Of a DNA stretch of 64,000 bases, positions 51,732 to 59,754 are shown one piece after another. Both the position numbers and the translations under genes were made by a program. The stretch covers positions 1-64,000 of the forward strand of contig DASSHI010000036.1 in the NCBI GenBank assembly GCA_035693025.1, in the 5' to 3' direction. Origin of the DNA: VRUE01 sp035693025 (GTDB lineage: Bacteria; Actinomycetota; Thermoleophilia; Solirubrobacterales; 70-9). The notes beneath the pieces were generated by a model. That model ran no database searches and had not been told where the DNA came from. It saw only the letters and a program-made list of their open reading frames with translations. Position 1 is the first letter of the stretch; each line of letters opens with the position of its first letter.

Positions 51732-52088
51732 ATGATGAGTGACGGTTCATTTGTAGCGCTGTTCTGCGGCTCGCGCGAGTGGTCCGATCGCGGCGCGATT
51801 CGCCGCGACCTTCACGCGCTGCCGCCCGACTCGATCGTGATCGAGGGCGGCGCCCGCGGCGCCGATCGCATCGCCCGCGAGGAGGCCCAGGCACTGGGCA
51901 TCCATGTGGCCAGCGTGGCGGCGCTTTGGCGGCGCTTCGGCCGCTCGGCCGGGCCGCGGCGCAACGAGGCGATGCTGCGCCTGCGCCCCGACGTCGTGCA
52001 CGCCTACCCGCTGGGCGGCGCAGGCACCGCCCACATGATCGCCGCCGCCGAGCGGGCCGGGGTCGAGGTGGTGGTCCACGATGGCTAG
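51732..52088 (+). CDS. SLOG-superfamily (YspA/DUF2493-like) protein
   Basis: A 118-residue Rossmann-like protein: VALFCGSREWSD, then VIEGGARGADRIAREEAQALGIHV, WRRFGRSAGPRRNEAML. SLOG proteins bind nucleotide-derived ligands; DprA at 43146 is a distant member of the same superfamily. Mobile elements often carry such proteins. The start is ATG (two in tandem). The preceding 51550-51731 is non-coding. Confidence 0.85.
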   Translation: MMSDGSFVALFCGSREWSDRGAIRRDLHALPPDSIVIEGGARGADRIAREEAQALGIHVASVAALWRRFGRSAGPRRNEAMLRLRPDVVHAYPLGGAGTAHMIAAAERAGVEVVVHDG

Positions 52089-52737
52089 CGCGTGCCCCTC
52101 GCAGGGCGCCGCGGTCTGCGCCTCGGCGCAGGTGCGCCCAGCCCCGGGTGGCTTCGAGGTGGTGCGCGAGGGCCACCGACGCGGCCCATTCTTCGCCGAG
52201 CGCGAGGCAGCGATCTTGCACGGCGAGGGCCTCGCGCCGGAAATCGCCGTGGTGAGCCGGCGGGGCAACGTCGAGCTCACTGTGCGCTCGCGGGGCATCC
52301 TCGAGGCGCTTGTCGCCGAGCACTACGCGGCGCTGACCGGCGACGTGTGCAAGGACCGCGACGGCCACTGGCAGATCTCCTGCCGTTTCTCCTACGGGGA
52401 GCAGGTCGGCTGGTTCGTCGAGCACGACGGCTATCTCTACGACGGTCTCGATGGCGAGGGCGAGGAGGGCCCGCATGAGAGCCGTGAGGCCGCGGAGCGC
52501 TGCATGGCCGAGCGATCTGCGCCTCGCGATCGCCGAGGCGCGCGAGCGGTGATCTCGCGCATCCCCCGGAGTTCCGACGCTCCCGGGCCGGCAACGCAGC
52601 TGCGCTCCATCTTGCCCCACTGCTCGCGCGGCGCAAGGGGCTTCGCCCCTTCCCCTGCGGTGCGCCGCGCTGCGCGGCGGGGCGTATTTCGCTCCGCAAG
52701 CGAAGCCGACACGAGGAGCGAGAGGAGCACGAGATGA
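52081..52737 (+). CDS. Unknown protein with repeat-derived C-terminus
   Basis: A 218-residue protein. Residues 1-150 look like a genuine domain (GFEVVREGHRRGPFFAEREAA, GHWQISCRFSYGEQVGWFVEHDGYLYDGL). From about nt 52600 the frame runs through the hairpin-rich intergenic module, giving an Arg/Ser/Ala-rich tail of little apparent structure. It overlaps the SLOG gene and the next gene. Function unknown. Confidence 0.6.
   Translation: MASACPSQGAAVCASAQVRPAPGGFEVVREGHRRGPFFAEREAAILHGEGLAPEIAVVSRRGNVELTVRSRGILEALVAEHYAALTGDVCKDRDGHWQISCRFSYGEQVGWFVEHDGYLYDGLDGEGEEGPHESREAAERCMAERSAPRDRRGARAVISRIPRSSDAPGPATQLRSILPHCSRGARGFAPSPAVRRAARRGVFRSASEADTRSERSTR
52612..52733 (+). repeat. Hairpin-rich module before the 52734 gene
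   Basis: Three hairpins in a row: AAGGGGC-TTC-GCCCCTT (52635-52651), GCCGCG-CTG-CGCGGC (52664-52678) and TTCGCT-CCGCA-AGCGAA (52688-52704). The last has the same stem as the module before ssb 2. Confidence 0.6.
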
Positions 52738-53003
52738 GCACGAACGCCAAGCCTCCGAGCGCCAAGCAACTGCACTACCTGCGCAGCCTGGCGATGCAAC
52801 GGGGCGAGAGCTTCGGGTCCCCAAGCACCGCCGCCCAGGCCCACGCGGAAATCGATCGCCTGCTCGGGCGCAAGCGCAGCAGCGCCACCGAGCGCCGGGT
52901 CGAGCGCGAAGAGGTGAGCCGGGCGATGGCCGCCCGCGGCGACGCCGCCTCGGTCCGCGACGCCGAGATCGTCGGCTACGGCTCCAACTGTCGGTGGCGG
53001 TGA
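52734..53003 (+). CDS. DUF3072-like small protein
   Basis: An 89-residue protein beginning KPPSAKQLHYLRSLAMQRG, then PSTAAQAHAEIDRLLGRKR, a pattern common in actinobacterial plasmid and ICE proteins. The rest is basic and helical. It may bind DNA, but nothing is proven. Shine-Dalgarno GAGAGGAG precedes ATG. Confidence 0.75.
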   Translation: MSTNAKPPSAKQLHYLRSLAMQRGESFGSPSTAAQAHAEIDRLLGRKRSSATERRVEREEVSRAMAARGDAASVRDAEIVGYGSNCRWR

Positions 53004-53365
53004 GCGCGGTCCACTGCAAGCGCGCCCCCTACGACATCTACATCGGCCGTGGCAGCGATCCGCGCAGCGGCGAGCCGGGACGCTGGGGAAACCCGTTCTC
53101 GCACCGCCCGAGCCGCGCTGGGGGTGTGAGGCTCGTGGCGAGCCGCACTGAGGCGATCGAGCGCTACCGGCGCTGGCTGTGGGAGCAGATCAAGGCCGGG
53201 AAGATCGACGTCGGCGAGCTCGCGAGCCTGCACGGCAAGGCGCTCGGTTGCTGGTGCGCGCCCGAGGCCTGCCACGGCGAGGTGCTCGAGGCGGCGGCGT
53301 TCTGGGCGCTGGGGGAGCAGGCGCGGCGGCTCGCCCGGCGTGCTGAGGCGATGCGATCGGGTTAG
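52994..53365 (+). CDS. DUF4326 protein
   Basis: A 123-residue protein with the DUF4326 pattern: VHCKRAPYDIYIGRGS, RWGNPFSHRP, then EAIERYRRWLWEQI and LGCWCAPEACHGEVLEAAAF. Members are found in phages and mobile elements; the conserved Cys and His suggest metal binding or redox chemistry, which is not established. It starts at GTG and overlaps the previous gene by ten bases. Confidence 0.87.
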   Translation: MAVSAVHCKRAPYDIYIGRGSDPRSGEPGRWGNPFSHRPSRAGGVRLVASRTEAIERYRRWLWEQIKAGKIDVGELASLHGKALGCWCAPEACHGEVLEAAAFWALGEQARRLARRAEAMRSG

Positions 53366-53402
53366 CCGCCGGGGGTGTCCCCTTTTCGGCCCGAGCGCCG
53401 TC

Positions 53403-55130
53403 ATGGGGGTGATGAGGCACGAAGCCTTCCGCCACAGCCCGCCCCCGCCGGCCCTCACCTTCGCCGGCGTCCCGATGCTGAAGCTGGCGATCGCTACGCT
53501 CGCCACCTTCGGGCTCGGCGCTCTGCTCGCCTACCTCGGCCGTCGTCGCGGCCTCGCCTGGACTTGGAGCCTCCTCTCGCTGATCGCCCCGGCGGCGATC
53601 TTCGCGGCGCTGATCGAAGGGGTGGTGGCGCTCGGCTGGGACAGCGCCACGGCCCTCGGCGCGACGCTCGGCTTCGCCGCCGCCGCGGTGTGGATGAGCG
53701 CTCGCGGGCGCTTGGAGGACCGCCGCGCGGGTGGCGACCGCGAGAGCGCCGCAAAGCGCCGGCGCGGGGTCTTCGATGACGTGCGGCGGCGCTCGGCCCT
53801 GCGTCGGGGCAAGGAGAGAGAGGCGCTTGAGAGCGAGGTGCCGATCGGCCGCGACGAGCGCGGAGCGCTCCTCGGCATCCCGCGCGGCAGCGCCGAGTCC
53901 GGCGAGCACGTGCTGATCCCCGGCGCGACCGGCGCCGGCAAGACGACCTCGCTCGCCGCCCTGCTCGCCGACTACGTCGCCAGCGCCGGCTTCGGCGCCG
54001 TCGTCTTGGAGGCGAAGTCAGACGAGGCGCTGCGCGCGGCGGCCGCGCAGGCCGCGGCGCGGCGCGGCGTGCCCTTCCGGCTGATCTCGCCCGAGGGACC
54101 CTGCGGCTATGACCCGCTCGCGCACGGCTCGGTCGACGAGCGCTCCGAGCGATTGGTGGCCGCGCAGGAGTGGGGCAGCGGCGACGCCGACTTCTACCGG
54201 CAGGCCGCATCGCCCTTCCTGCGCAGCGCGCTGGAGGTGCTCGACGCCAGCCCCGAGCCGCTGTCGCTCTCGCGCCTCGCCGAGTGCCTGGACCCCGATC
54301 GGCTCGCCGAGCTGGCGATCGAGGAGTGCCCCGAGGCGCTGGCGCTCGAGGTGCGCGAGCAGGCAAAGCTGCTGCGCGCCGACGAGCGCCGGGCGATCGC
54401 CGGCATGCGCGCCCGCCTGCGCAACCTCGCCTCCTCGCAGTTCGCCGGGCGCTGGCTGGACCCCGCGCGGCTCGGCGAGCGCGCGGTCGACCTGCGCGCC
54501 TCGATCGCCGCCCGCGAGGTCGTCTACTTCCGCCTCGACACCGACCGCACCGGCAACGTCGGCCGCGCGATCGCCCAGATGGCGCTGCTCGACCTCGGCG
54601 CCGCGGCGAGCGCGCTGATGGGCCGCGGCGTCGGCACCTTCGTCGCGATCGACGAGTTCGGCGCCCTCGAGGCCGCCGCCCTGGACCGGCTCTTCGCCCG
54701 CGCCCGCGCCGCCGGCTTCTCGGTCGCGCTCGGCACCCAGACCCTCGCCGACCTGCGCGCGGCCGGACAGGCGGTGCGCGACCGCGTCGGGGCCACCGTC
54801 TCGGCGCTCGTCTGCCACCGGATCGGCGCCCAGGAGGACGCCGAGTGGATCGCCGAGCTGATCGGCACCGTGCCTGGCTGGGAGACGACGGTCCGCACTG
54901 CTCGCTGGGGCCTGCCCAGCGAGCAGGGCACGCGCAGCCGCGGGCACGAATTCGAGGTCCACCCCTCCGAGCTGCAGCGCCTCGGCCGCGGCGAGGCGGT
55001 GGTGGCGCGCTTCGATCGCCGCGGCGCGAAGCGCAGCGGCCGCGTGCGCGTGGTGCCGGTCTGGGAGCGCTTCGCGGCCCAACGGGGGCCGCACGAAAGG
55101 GAGCCCGCCAGGGCCCAGAAGGAGAAGTGA
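53403..55130 (+). CDS. TraG/VirD4-type coupling ATPase
   Basis: About 575 residues. Two N-terminal membrane helices (about 25-45 and 55-80) are followed by a RecA-like ATPase with Walker A GATGAGKTTSLAALLADY (near residue 174), GFGAVVLEAKSDEA and Walker B FVAIDEFGALEA, then LGTQTLADLRAAGQAVRD and LVCHRIG. By family it delivers DNA-protein substrates to the type IV secretion channel. The start ATG lies in CCGTCATGGGGG, a context repeated at 57106. Confidence 0.9.
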   Translation: MGVMRHEAFRHSPPPPALTFAGVPMLKLAIATLATFGLGALLAYLGRRRGLAWTWSLLSLIAPAAIFAALIEGVVALGWDSATALGATLGFAAAAVWMSARGRLEDRRAGGDRESAAKRRRGVFDDVRRRSALRRGKEREALESEVPIGRDERGALLGIPRGSAESGEHVLIPGATGAGKTTSLAALLADYVASAGFGAVVLEAKSDEALRAAAAQAAARRGVPFRLISPEGPCGYDPLAHGSVDERSERLVAAQEWGSGDADFYRQAASPFLRSALEVLDASPEPLSLSRLAECLDPDRLAELAIEECPEALALEVREQAKLLRADERRAIAGMRARLRNLASSQFAGRWLDPARLGERAVDLRASIAAREVVYFRLDTDRTGNVGRAIAQMALLDLGAAASALMGRGVGTFVAIDEFGALEAAALDRLFARARAAGFSVALGTQTLADLRAAGQAVRDRVGATVSALVCHRIGAQEDAEWIAELIGTVPGWETTVRTARWGLPSEQGTRSRGHEFEVHPSELQRLGRGEAVVARFDRRGAKRSGRVRVVPVWERFAAQRGPHEREPARAQKEK

Positions 55131-55133
55131 GAG

Positions 55134-55484
55134 ATGAGCACGGTGATGATGAACGGGACGCTGACGCGCGATCCCGAGATGCGAAACGGGGGCGAGACCA
55201 AGGTCTGCTCGATGCGCCTGGTCGAGTTGAACGGCCGCAAGAAATCTCCCCTCTACATCAACGTCGCCGCCTTCGGCCGCCAGGCCGAGACCTGCGACAA
55301 GTACCTGCGCAAGGGTCGCCACGTGGCCGTGGCGGGCCAGCTGCGCCTGCGCCAGTGGGAGGACGACGAAGGCACCAAGCGCTCAGAGCACTCGATCGCC
55401 GCCGATCGGGTCGACTTCCTGCCCGGCGCCAAGAAAAACGGCGGCGAGCGCAAGGGAGAGGAGGGAGAGGGCTACGACGATTAG
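55134..55484 (+). CDS. ssb: Single-stranded-DNA-binding protein, short form 3
   Basis: A 116-residue OB-fold protein (MNGTLTRDPEMRNGGETKVCSMRLVELNG, LYINVAAFGRQAETCDKYLRKGRHVAVAGQLRLRQW). Unlike the other two it ends in an acidic tail (GEEGEGYDD). It starts three bases after the coupling ATPase, so the two are one operon. Confidence 0.9.
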   Translation: MSTVMMNGTLTRDPEMRNGGETKVCSMRLVELNGRKKSPLYINVAAFGRQAETCDKYLRKGRHVAVAGQLRLRQWEDDEGTKRSEHSIAADRVDFLPGAKKNGGERKGEEGEGYDD

Positions 55485-55499
55485 TCGGTAGCCGGATGT

Positions 55500-55526
55500 G
55501 CGAGGCCCGGATGGCCCGGGTCTCGC
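55500..55526 (+). terminator. Hairpin after ssb 3
   Basis: GCGAGGCCCGG pairs with CCGGGTCTCGC (11-bp stem with one G-T pair, loop ATGGC). Confidence 0.65.
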
Positions 55527-55641
55527 AGCTTCCGGGTCGGCTGCGGTTTGTCTAAGCAGATGGAGGTAGGCAGGGTATGGAGATGATTGGCCGGCGCCAG
55601 AGCGCGCGCCGTGGCGCTGTGGGGCGCTCTTCTGGGCGCTG

Positions 55642-57066
55642 ATGGAGGCGGCCTCGGCCGCCGGGTTGCTTCGGGCGCGTCGCTTCGAGCGCGAGTGCGA
55701 GCGCCTGCGCCCGCTCGGTGAGGCCTACGTCCTGCGCCACTTCGGCGAGGTGCTGATCCGCGCCGACGCCGAGGACGTCGTCGCCGAGGTGCTGATCCGC
55801 GTGCACCGCTACGCGCAGGAGGGACGGCCGCTCGACAACCTGCGGGCGATGTTCTTCACCAGCGTGCGCAACGCGACGATCGACCTCCTACGCTCGCGCG
55901 CCGCGCGCCCGCAGACCGTCGCGCTGGAGGCGGCTAGGGAGACGCCCGCGCTCGCGCCGGCGCCGCCCGAGCGCGCCGAGGGCCACGAGAACGTGGTCCG
56001 CCTGCAGGAGGCGCTGGCGCGGATGCGCGACAACTACCGCGAGACGATCCTGCTGCGCTTCGGACTCGGCCTCACGGTGCCCGAGCTCGCCGCCCACTTC
56101 GGAATCAGCGAAGCGGCGGCGAAGAAGCGCGTTCTGCGCGCCGGCAGACAGGTTCGCAAGCGGATGGCCCAGGTCGAGGGCGAGGAGTTCTGCCCCCAGA
56201 TGCGCGAGCTGGCGCGGGGCTTCGCCTTCGAGCGCGAGGCCGCCGGCCTCGCCTCCGCAGCCGAGGGCGAGGCGCTGCGCGCCCACTTTTCCCACTGCGG
56301 CTCCTGCCGCTCCTACCTCGTCCGTCTGCGCGCCGAGCTGCACGAGCTCGGCTCCGGTGCGCTCGCCGCGCTCATCGGCGGCGAACGGATCGCCGGACAC
56401 CTGGAGCTCCTGCACCGCGTCGGCCACTGGGCCGGCGCCGCCGCCGACGGCGTGCAGGGCGCGTTCGAGCGCCTGCGCCACTTGGCGCTGCGCGGCACGG
56501 CGCCGTTCTCCTCGGGCGAGGGCGCGGCCGGTGCGGCGATGGGCACCGGGCAGAAGATCGCCGCGCTCTGCGGCGCCGGCGCCGCGGCCACCGCGACCTG
56601 TGTGCTGAGCGGCGCGGTCGGCCCCGTGCTCGGCGCCGCGACCCACCACCCCGACCGCCCCCTTCGCCCTGCGGCGAAGGTGAAGCGGCTCTCCTCGCAG
56701 GAAGCGCCCGCCGCCGAACCGGCGCAAAACCCCCCGGCCGCACCGTCTGCGAGCCCGGTGCCCGAAGCCGACACGGGGTCGGGGGACGCGAACTCGACGA
56801 GCGGGCCCGCTGCCGGCGAACCCGCCCCCCCGGCCCCGCCGCAGAGCGCCGAAGTAGTGCCCGAAGAACACGCCGAAGCGCCGCCGCCGAGTGAGTTCGG
56901 GATCGAGAGCGGCTCCAGCTCCAGCACCGAATCCCCATCCGCCACCTCGAGCCCGAGCGGCGGCGAAGTGGGGAGCGAGTTCGGCGGCGGCAGCTCCTCC
57001 TCGGGCGGTTCGGGCAGCTCTGGATCGGCGGCCTCCCCGGGCGGCTCGGTCGGCTTTCAGGGTTAG
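55642..57066 (+). CDS. ECF sigma factor with zinc-finger and membrane tail, element-borne
   Basis: A 474-residue protein. Region 2 (DAEDVVAEVLIRVHRYAQ) and region 4 (RDNYRETILLRFGLGLTVPELAAHFGISEAAAKKRVLRA) precede a segment with Cys/His pairs (HFSHCGSCRSYLVRL), a hydrophobic Ala-rich helix (AALCGAGAAATATCVLSGAV) and a Pro/Glu/Ser-rich external tail ending in Gly/Ser runs. It has the same architecture as 13636-15297 but a distinct sequence. It may couple an envelope signal to T4SS gene expression. GAG dominates in the sigma part and GAA in the tail. Confidence 0.83.
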   Translation: MEAASAAGLLRARRFERECERLRPLGEAYVLRHFGEVLIRADAEDVVAEVLIRVHRYAQEGRPLDNLRAMFFTSVRNATIDLLRSRAARPQTVALEAARETPALAPAPPERAEGHENVVRLQEALARMRDNYRETILLRFGLGLTVPELAAHFGISEAAAKKRVLRAGRQVRKRMAQVEGEEFCPQMRELARGFAFEREAAGLASAAEGEALRAHFSHCGSCRSYLVRLRAELHELGSGALAALIGGERIAGHLELLHRVGHWAGAAADGVQGAFERLRHLALRGTAPFSSGEGAAGAAMGTGQKIAALCGAGAAATATCVLSGAVGPVLGAATHHPDRPLRPAAKVKRLSSQEAPAAEPAQNPPAAPSASPVPEADTGSGDANSTSGPAAGEPAPPAPPQSAEVVPEEHAEAPPPSEFGIESGSSSSTESPSATSSPSGGEVGSEFGGGSSSSGGSGSSGSAASPGGSVGFQG

Positions 57067-57105
57067 GCCGCCCCCGGGGGTATCGGTCTCACCATCGCCC
57101 CCGTC

Positions 57106-57690
57106 ATGGGGGCAATGGCGCGAAAGCCCGACGACATCTTCATCATCGGCGCCGAGTCCCCGGGAGGCGAGGAAGCCGCCCCGCAGGAGCAAAGCGCGCC
57201 CCGCAACGCCTTCGCAGCGGCACCCGAGGAGGAGCACCGGGTGCGCCCGGCTCGCCGCGGGCGCCTGCGGCGCCCGCCGGCCCTCGCCTGCCTCGCGGCG
57301 GCCCTCGTGGGGCTGGGGGTCGTCGCGATCGCCCGTCTCGGGGGCGGCGCCGAGCGTTCGCCGGGCCCCGCCCCGATCGCGGCGCCGCCACGCGTGGCGT
57401 CTACCGAAAGGGCTCGCAGACCGCTCCGCGCAAAGGCACGGCCCGCCCGTCCACATCCACACAAGGCGGCGAGCGCGCCTCGCCATCCCCGCTCGCGCAC
57501 CCGCCGCCGCAGGTCACGGCGGGTGGCCGAGAGCGCTGAGCCGCAGGCTGGGGCAGTCGCGCTCTCGCCGCCGCCCGCTGCCGGCCCGCCGCCCGAAGCG
57601 GCTCCCTCCGAAGAGGCGCCCCCCGCCGCGAGCCCGCCCCCCGCCGATCCGGCCCCGCCGCCCCGTCCCGAGTTCAGCTTCGAGCGCTAG
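57106..57690 (+). CDS. Bitopic membrane protein, Pro/Arg-rich, T4SS-linked
   Basis: A 194-residue protein (MGAMARKPDDIFIIG). A cytoplasmic acidic region, one membrane helix (LACLAAALVGLGVVAIARL) and a long Arg/Pro/Ala-rich external region ending PEFSFER. It has no recognised family. It lies two bases before the VirB8/TcpC-like gene, so it is likely a structural part of the channel. The start region can fold as GCCCCC-GTCAT-GGGGGC; the second ATG at 57115 lies outside the stem. Confidence 0.7.
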   Translation: MGAMARKPDDIFIIGAESPGGEEAAPQEQSAPRNAFAAAPEEEHRVRPARRGRLRRPPALACLAAALVGLGVVAIARLGGGAERSPGPAPIAAPPRVASTERARRPLRAKARPARPHPHKAASAPRHPRSRTRRRRSRRVAESAEPQAGAVALSPPPAAGPPPEAAPSEEAPPAASPPPADPAPPPRPEFSFER

Positions 57691-57692
57691 CG

Positions 57693-58568
57693 ATGCGCGG
57701 GAGCGCGACAGGGGCGAAGTTTCCCGGCCTCGCGAGGCTCGGGGCCGAGTGGCGCGACGTGCGCGGCGCCCGCCTGCGAGCGGCGGCGCCGCGCCACCTG
57801 GCGCTCGCCGCCCTGGCACTGCTGGTCGCGCTCGGCCTCAAGGGCCTGCTCTGGCCGCCGGCCCTCGCGGCGCCCCCGCGGCCCGCCGCCGCGGCCGACG
57901 CCCCGAGCGAGGACTTCGCCCTCCAGTTCGCCCGCGCCTACCTGACCTACGACGCCGCCCGGCCCCAGGCGCGCGCCCACGCACTGGCGCCCTTCCTCTC
58001 GGGCGGGCTCGACTCCGGCGCCGGCTTCTTCGCCGCCGACGGCGCTCAGCGGGTGGGCTGGGCGGAGGTCGCCTCCGACCAGCCGGCGCTCGCCGGCGGG
58101 CGCGTGATCACCGTCGCCGCGGCGCTCTCGACCCGCCGCCTGCCGGTCTACCTGGCGGTCACCGTACGCCACAGACCGGGCGAAGGGCTTGCGCTGGTCG
58201 GCTACCCAAGCTTCGTCGGCGCGCCGCTGATCGGCGCCGCCGCGCCGCCCGCCGGCGAGCCGGTCGAAGAGCCGACGCTGAAGGCGGTCCTCGACCGCGT
58301 CCTGCGCAACTACCTCGCCGCCGACGCCGCCGACCTGCGCGCCGACCTCGCGCCCGGCGCCACCGTGACCCTGCCGACCTTCGCGCTGAGGGTGCAGCGG
58401 ATCGAGCGCCTGGAGTGGATCGGCCACGCCCGCTCGGGCGCGGTGCTGGCGACGCTCAGCGCCGCCGATGGCCGCGGCGCCACCTACACGCTCGCCTACG
58501 AACTGGGCGTCGAGCGCCGCGAGCGCCCCTACGTCGACTTCATCGAGGTGATCCCAACCGATGGCTGA
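57693..58568 (+). CDS. TcpC/VirB8-like conjugation protein
   Basis: A 291-residue protein with an N-terminal membrane helix (LALAALALLVALGLKGLL) and two NTF2-like domains (first about 70-175, second about 195-288, with LKAVLDRVLRNYLAAD and ATVTLPTFALRVQRIERLEW). This is the layout of TcpC/Orf13, a VirB8 counterpart in Gram-positive type IV secretion systems. It overlaps the 58561 alternative start of the following gene. Confidence 0.83.
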   Translation: MRGSATGAKFPGLARLGAEWRDVRGARLRAAAPRHLALAALALLVALGLKGLLWPPALAAPPRPAAAADAPSEDFALQFARAYLTYDAARPQARAHALAPFLSGGLDSGAGFFAADGAQRVGWAEVASDQPALAGGRVITVAAALSTRRLPVYLAVTVRHRPGEGLALVGYPSFVGAPLIGAAAPPAGEPVEEPTLKAVLDRVLRNYLAADAADLRADLAPGATVTLPTFALRVQRIERLEWIGHARSGAVLATLSAADGRGATYTLAYELGVERRERPYVDFIEVIPTDG

Positions 58569-58590
58569 GAAGCCGAAAGAGAGGTATGAG

Positions 58591-58980
58591 ATGAGACGCA
58601 GAATCGCAACCACGCTCGCGGGGGTGGCGCTGCTGCTCGGCTGCTCGGCAGCCGCGCCGAGCGCCCCGTTCGGCGGGCCCGTGCCGGCGCCGGTCGGCGA
58701 GATCGCCGGCGCCGCGGCGGCGGTGACCAAGTCGCTCTCGGGCGGCGAAGGCGCCGGCAACGCCGCCGGCGCCGGGCAGCGGCTGGGCGGCCTGCTGAGC
58801 GGCTGGGGCGTGCCGGTGCTGATCGCGCTCGGCGGCCTGATGCTGGTCGGCTCGCTGACCCAGCGCAACATCGGCGCCGCCGTCGGCGTGGTCGCGGTCG
58901 TCCTCGTCGGGCTGATCTTCCTGCTCTCGCCCGGCTCGATCGAATCGACGGCCAAGGCCGTCGCCAACATCGTCTTCTGA
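58591..58980 (+). CDS. Small pilin-like (VirB2/TrbC-type) membrane protein
   Basis: 129 residues from MRRRIATTLAGVALLLGC, preceded by a Shine-Dalgarno GAGAGG; an earlier in-frame ATG at 58561 is possible. A signal-like N-terminus contains LLLGC, which resembles a lipobox. A Gly/Ala-rich region and two membrane helices follow (VPVLIALGGLMLVGSL and VGVVAVVLVGLIFLL). The size and layout fit a VirB2-type subunit. Confidence 0.65.
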   Translation: MRRRIATTLAGVALLLGCSAAAPSAPFGGPVPAPVGEIAGAAAAVTKSLSGGEGAGNAAGAGQRLGGLLSGWGVPVLIALGGLMLVGSLTQRNIGAAVGVVAVVLVGLIFLLSPGSIESTAKAVANIVF

Positions 58981-58997
58981 GGTGGGGCGCATGGCCG

Positions 58998-59069
58998 GCG
59001 CATCTCGGCGTCCTCGCTCGCTCGCGTGCAGAGCACGCCACGCTCACTGCGTCCTTGATCTGCTTGGCC
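58998..59069 (+). repeat. 72-bp dispersed intergenic repeat, copy 2
   Basis: Matches 3518-3589 at 69 of 72 bases. It is bracketed by GGTGGGGCGCA (58981-58991) and its exact complement TGCGCCCCACC (59071-59081), a different closing stem from copy 1. It sits in a 126-bp gap within the conjugation operon. Confidence 0.88.
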
Positions 59070-59106
59070 CTGCGCCCCACCTCGGGCGGCGGCGAGAGGG
59101 GGGACC

Positions 59107-59754
59107 TTGACCGGCGAGCATCCGCGCAAGGTCGTGCGCTCCTACCGGGTGGTATTCCGGCGCCGCTGGCGGATCTTCCGCGTGCAGAACTGGCGGGTTC
59201 CGGTGCCCGGCGGGATCGAGCTGCGCGCGATCGGCTACTGGCTCGCTTGCCTCGCCGCGCTCGGCCTGTTCGCCCGGCTGCCGCTACTCGGGCCGCTCGT
59301 TGACCTGCTGCCGCCCTCGCTGCGCCTCGTCGCGCTGCCGCTGGCCGCCGCCTGGGCGCTCTCGCGCGCCGAGATCGACGGCCGCAGCCCTCACCGTGCC
59401 CTGGTCGGCTTTGTGGCCTGGCGGCTGCGCCCGCGCAGCCTGGCCGCCCTGCGCCGCTGCCCTGGGCCCGGCGCCGTGTTGGCGCCGCCGGGGCCGCTGC
59501 GCCTCGGCCCCGACTTCGGCGCCCCGCGCTATCCGCGCGGGCGCCTGGAGGGGCCGGCCAGGCTGCTCCTGCGCTACCCGGTGCGGGTCGCCTTGGAGGG
59601 CGTCCCCAGGGGAGCGGGAGAGGGTCCTTCGGAGCGCTCTGCCGCCGCCCGCCGCTGGCGCTTGAGCCAGGCGGGCGATGCGCCCCTGCACCGCGGCCAC
59701 ACCCTCCAGGTCCCCGCCGGGCGCACCGTCGTCTTCGAGGGCGGACCCGAGTGA
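59107..59754 (+). CDS. TcpE-like conjugation membrane protein
   Basis: A 215-residue protein starting at TTG (TGEHPRKVVRSYRVVFRRRWRIF). Two adjacent hydrophobic segments (IGYWLACLAALGLFARLPLLG and SLRLVALPLAAAWAL) followed by HRALVGFVAWRLRPR are typical of TcpE/PrgI-like T4SS components. A variable soluble C-terminus ends FEGGPE. The stop overlaps the VirB4-like start (GTGA). Confidence 0.75.
   Translation: MTGEHPRKVVRSYRVVFRRRWRIFRVQNWRVPVPGGIELRAIGYWLACLAALGLFARLPLLGPLVDLLPPSLRLVALPLAAAWALSRAEIDGRSPHRALVGFVAWRLRPRSLAALRRCPGPGAVLAPPGPLRLGPDFGAPRYPRGRLEGPARLLLRYPVRVALEGVPRGAGEGPSERSAAARRWRLSQAGDAPLHRGHTLQVPAGRTVVFEGGPE

Noticed and set aside
58591..58660. Lipoprotein call for the pilin-like protein from LLLGC
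   Set aside because: The Cys lies in a plausible lipobox, but the two following membrane helices and context fit a VirB2-type subunit better; left open rather than called.
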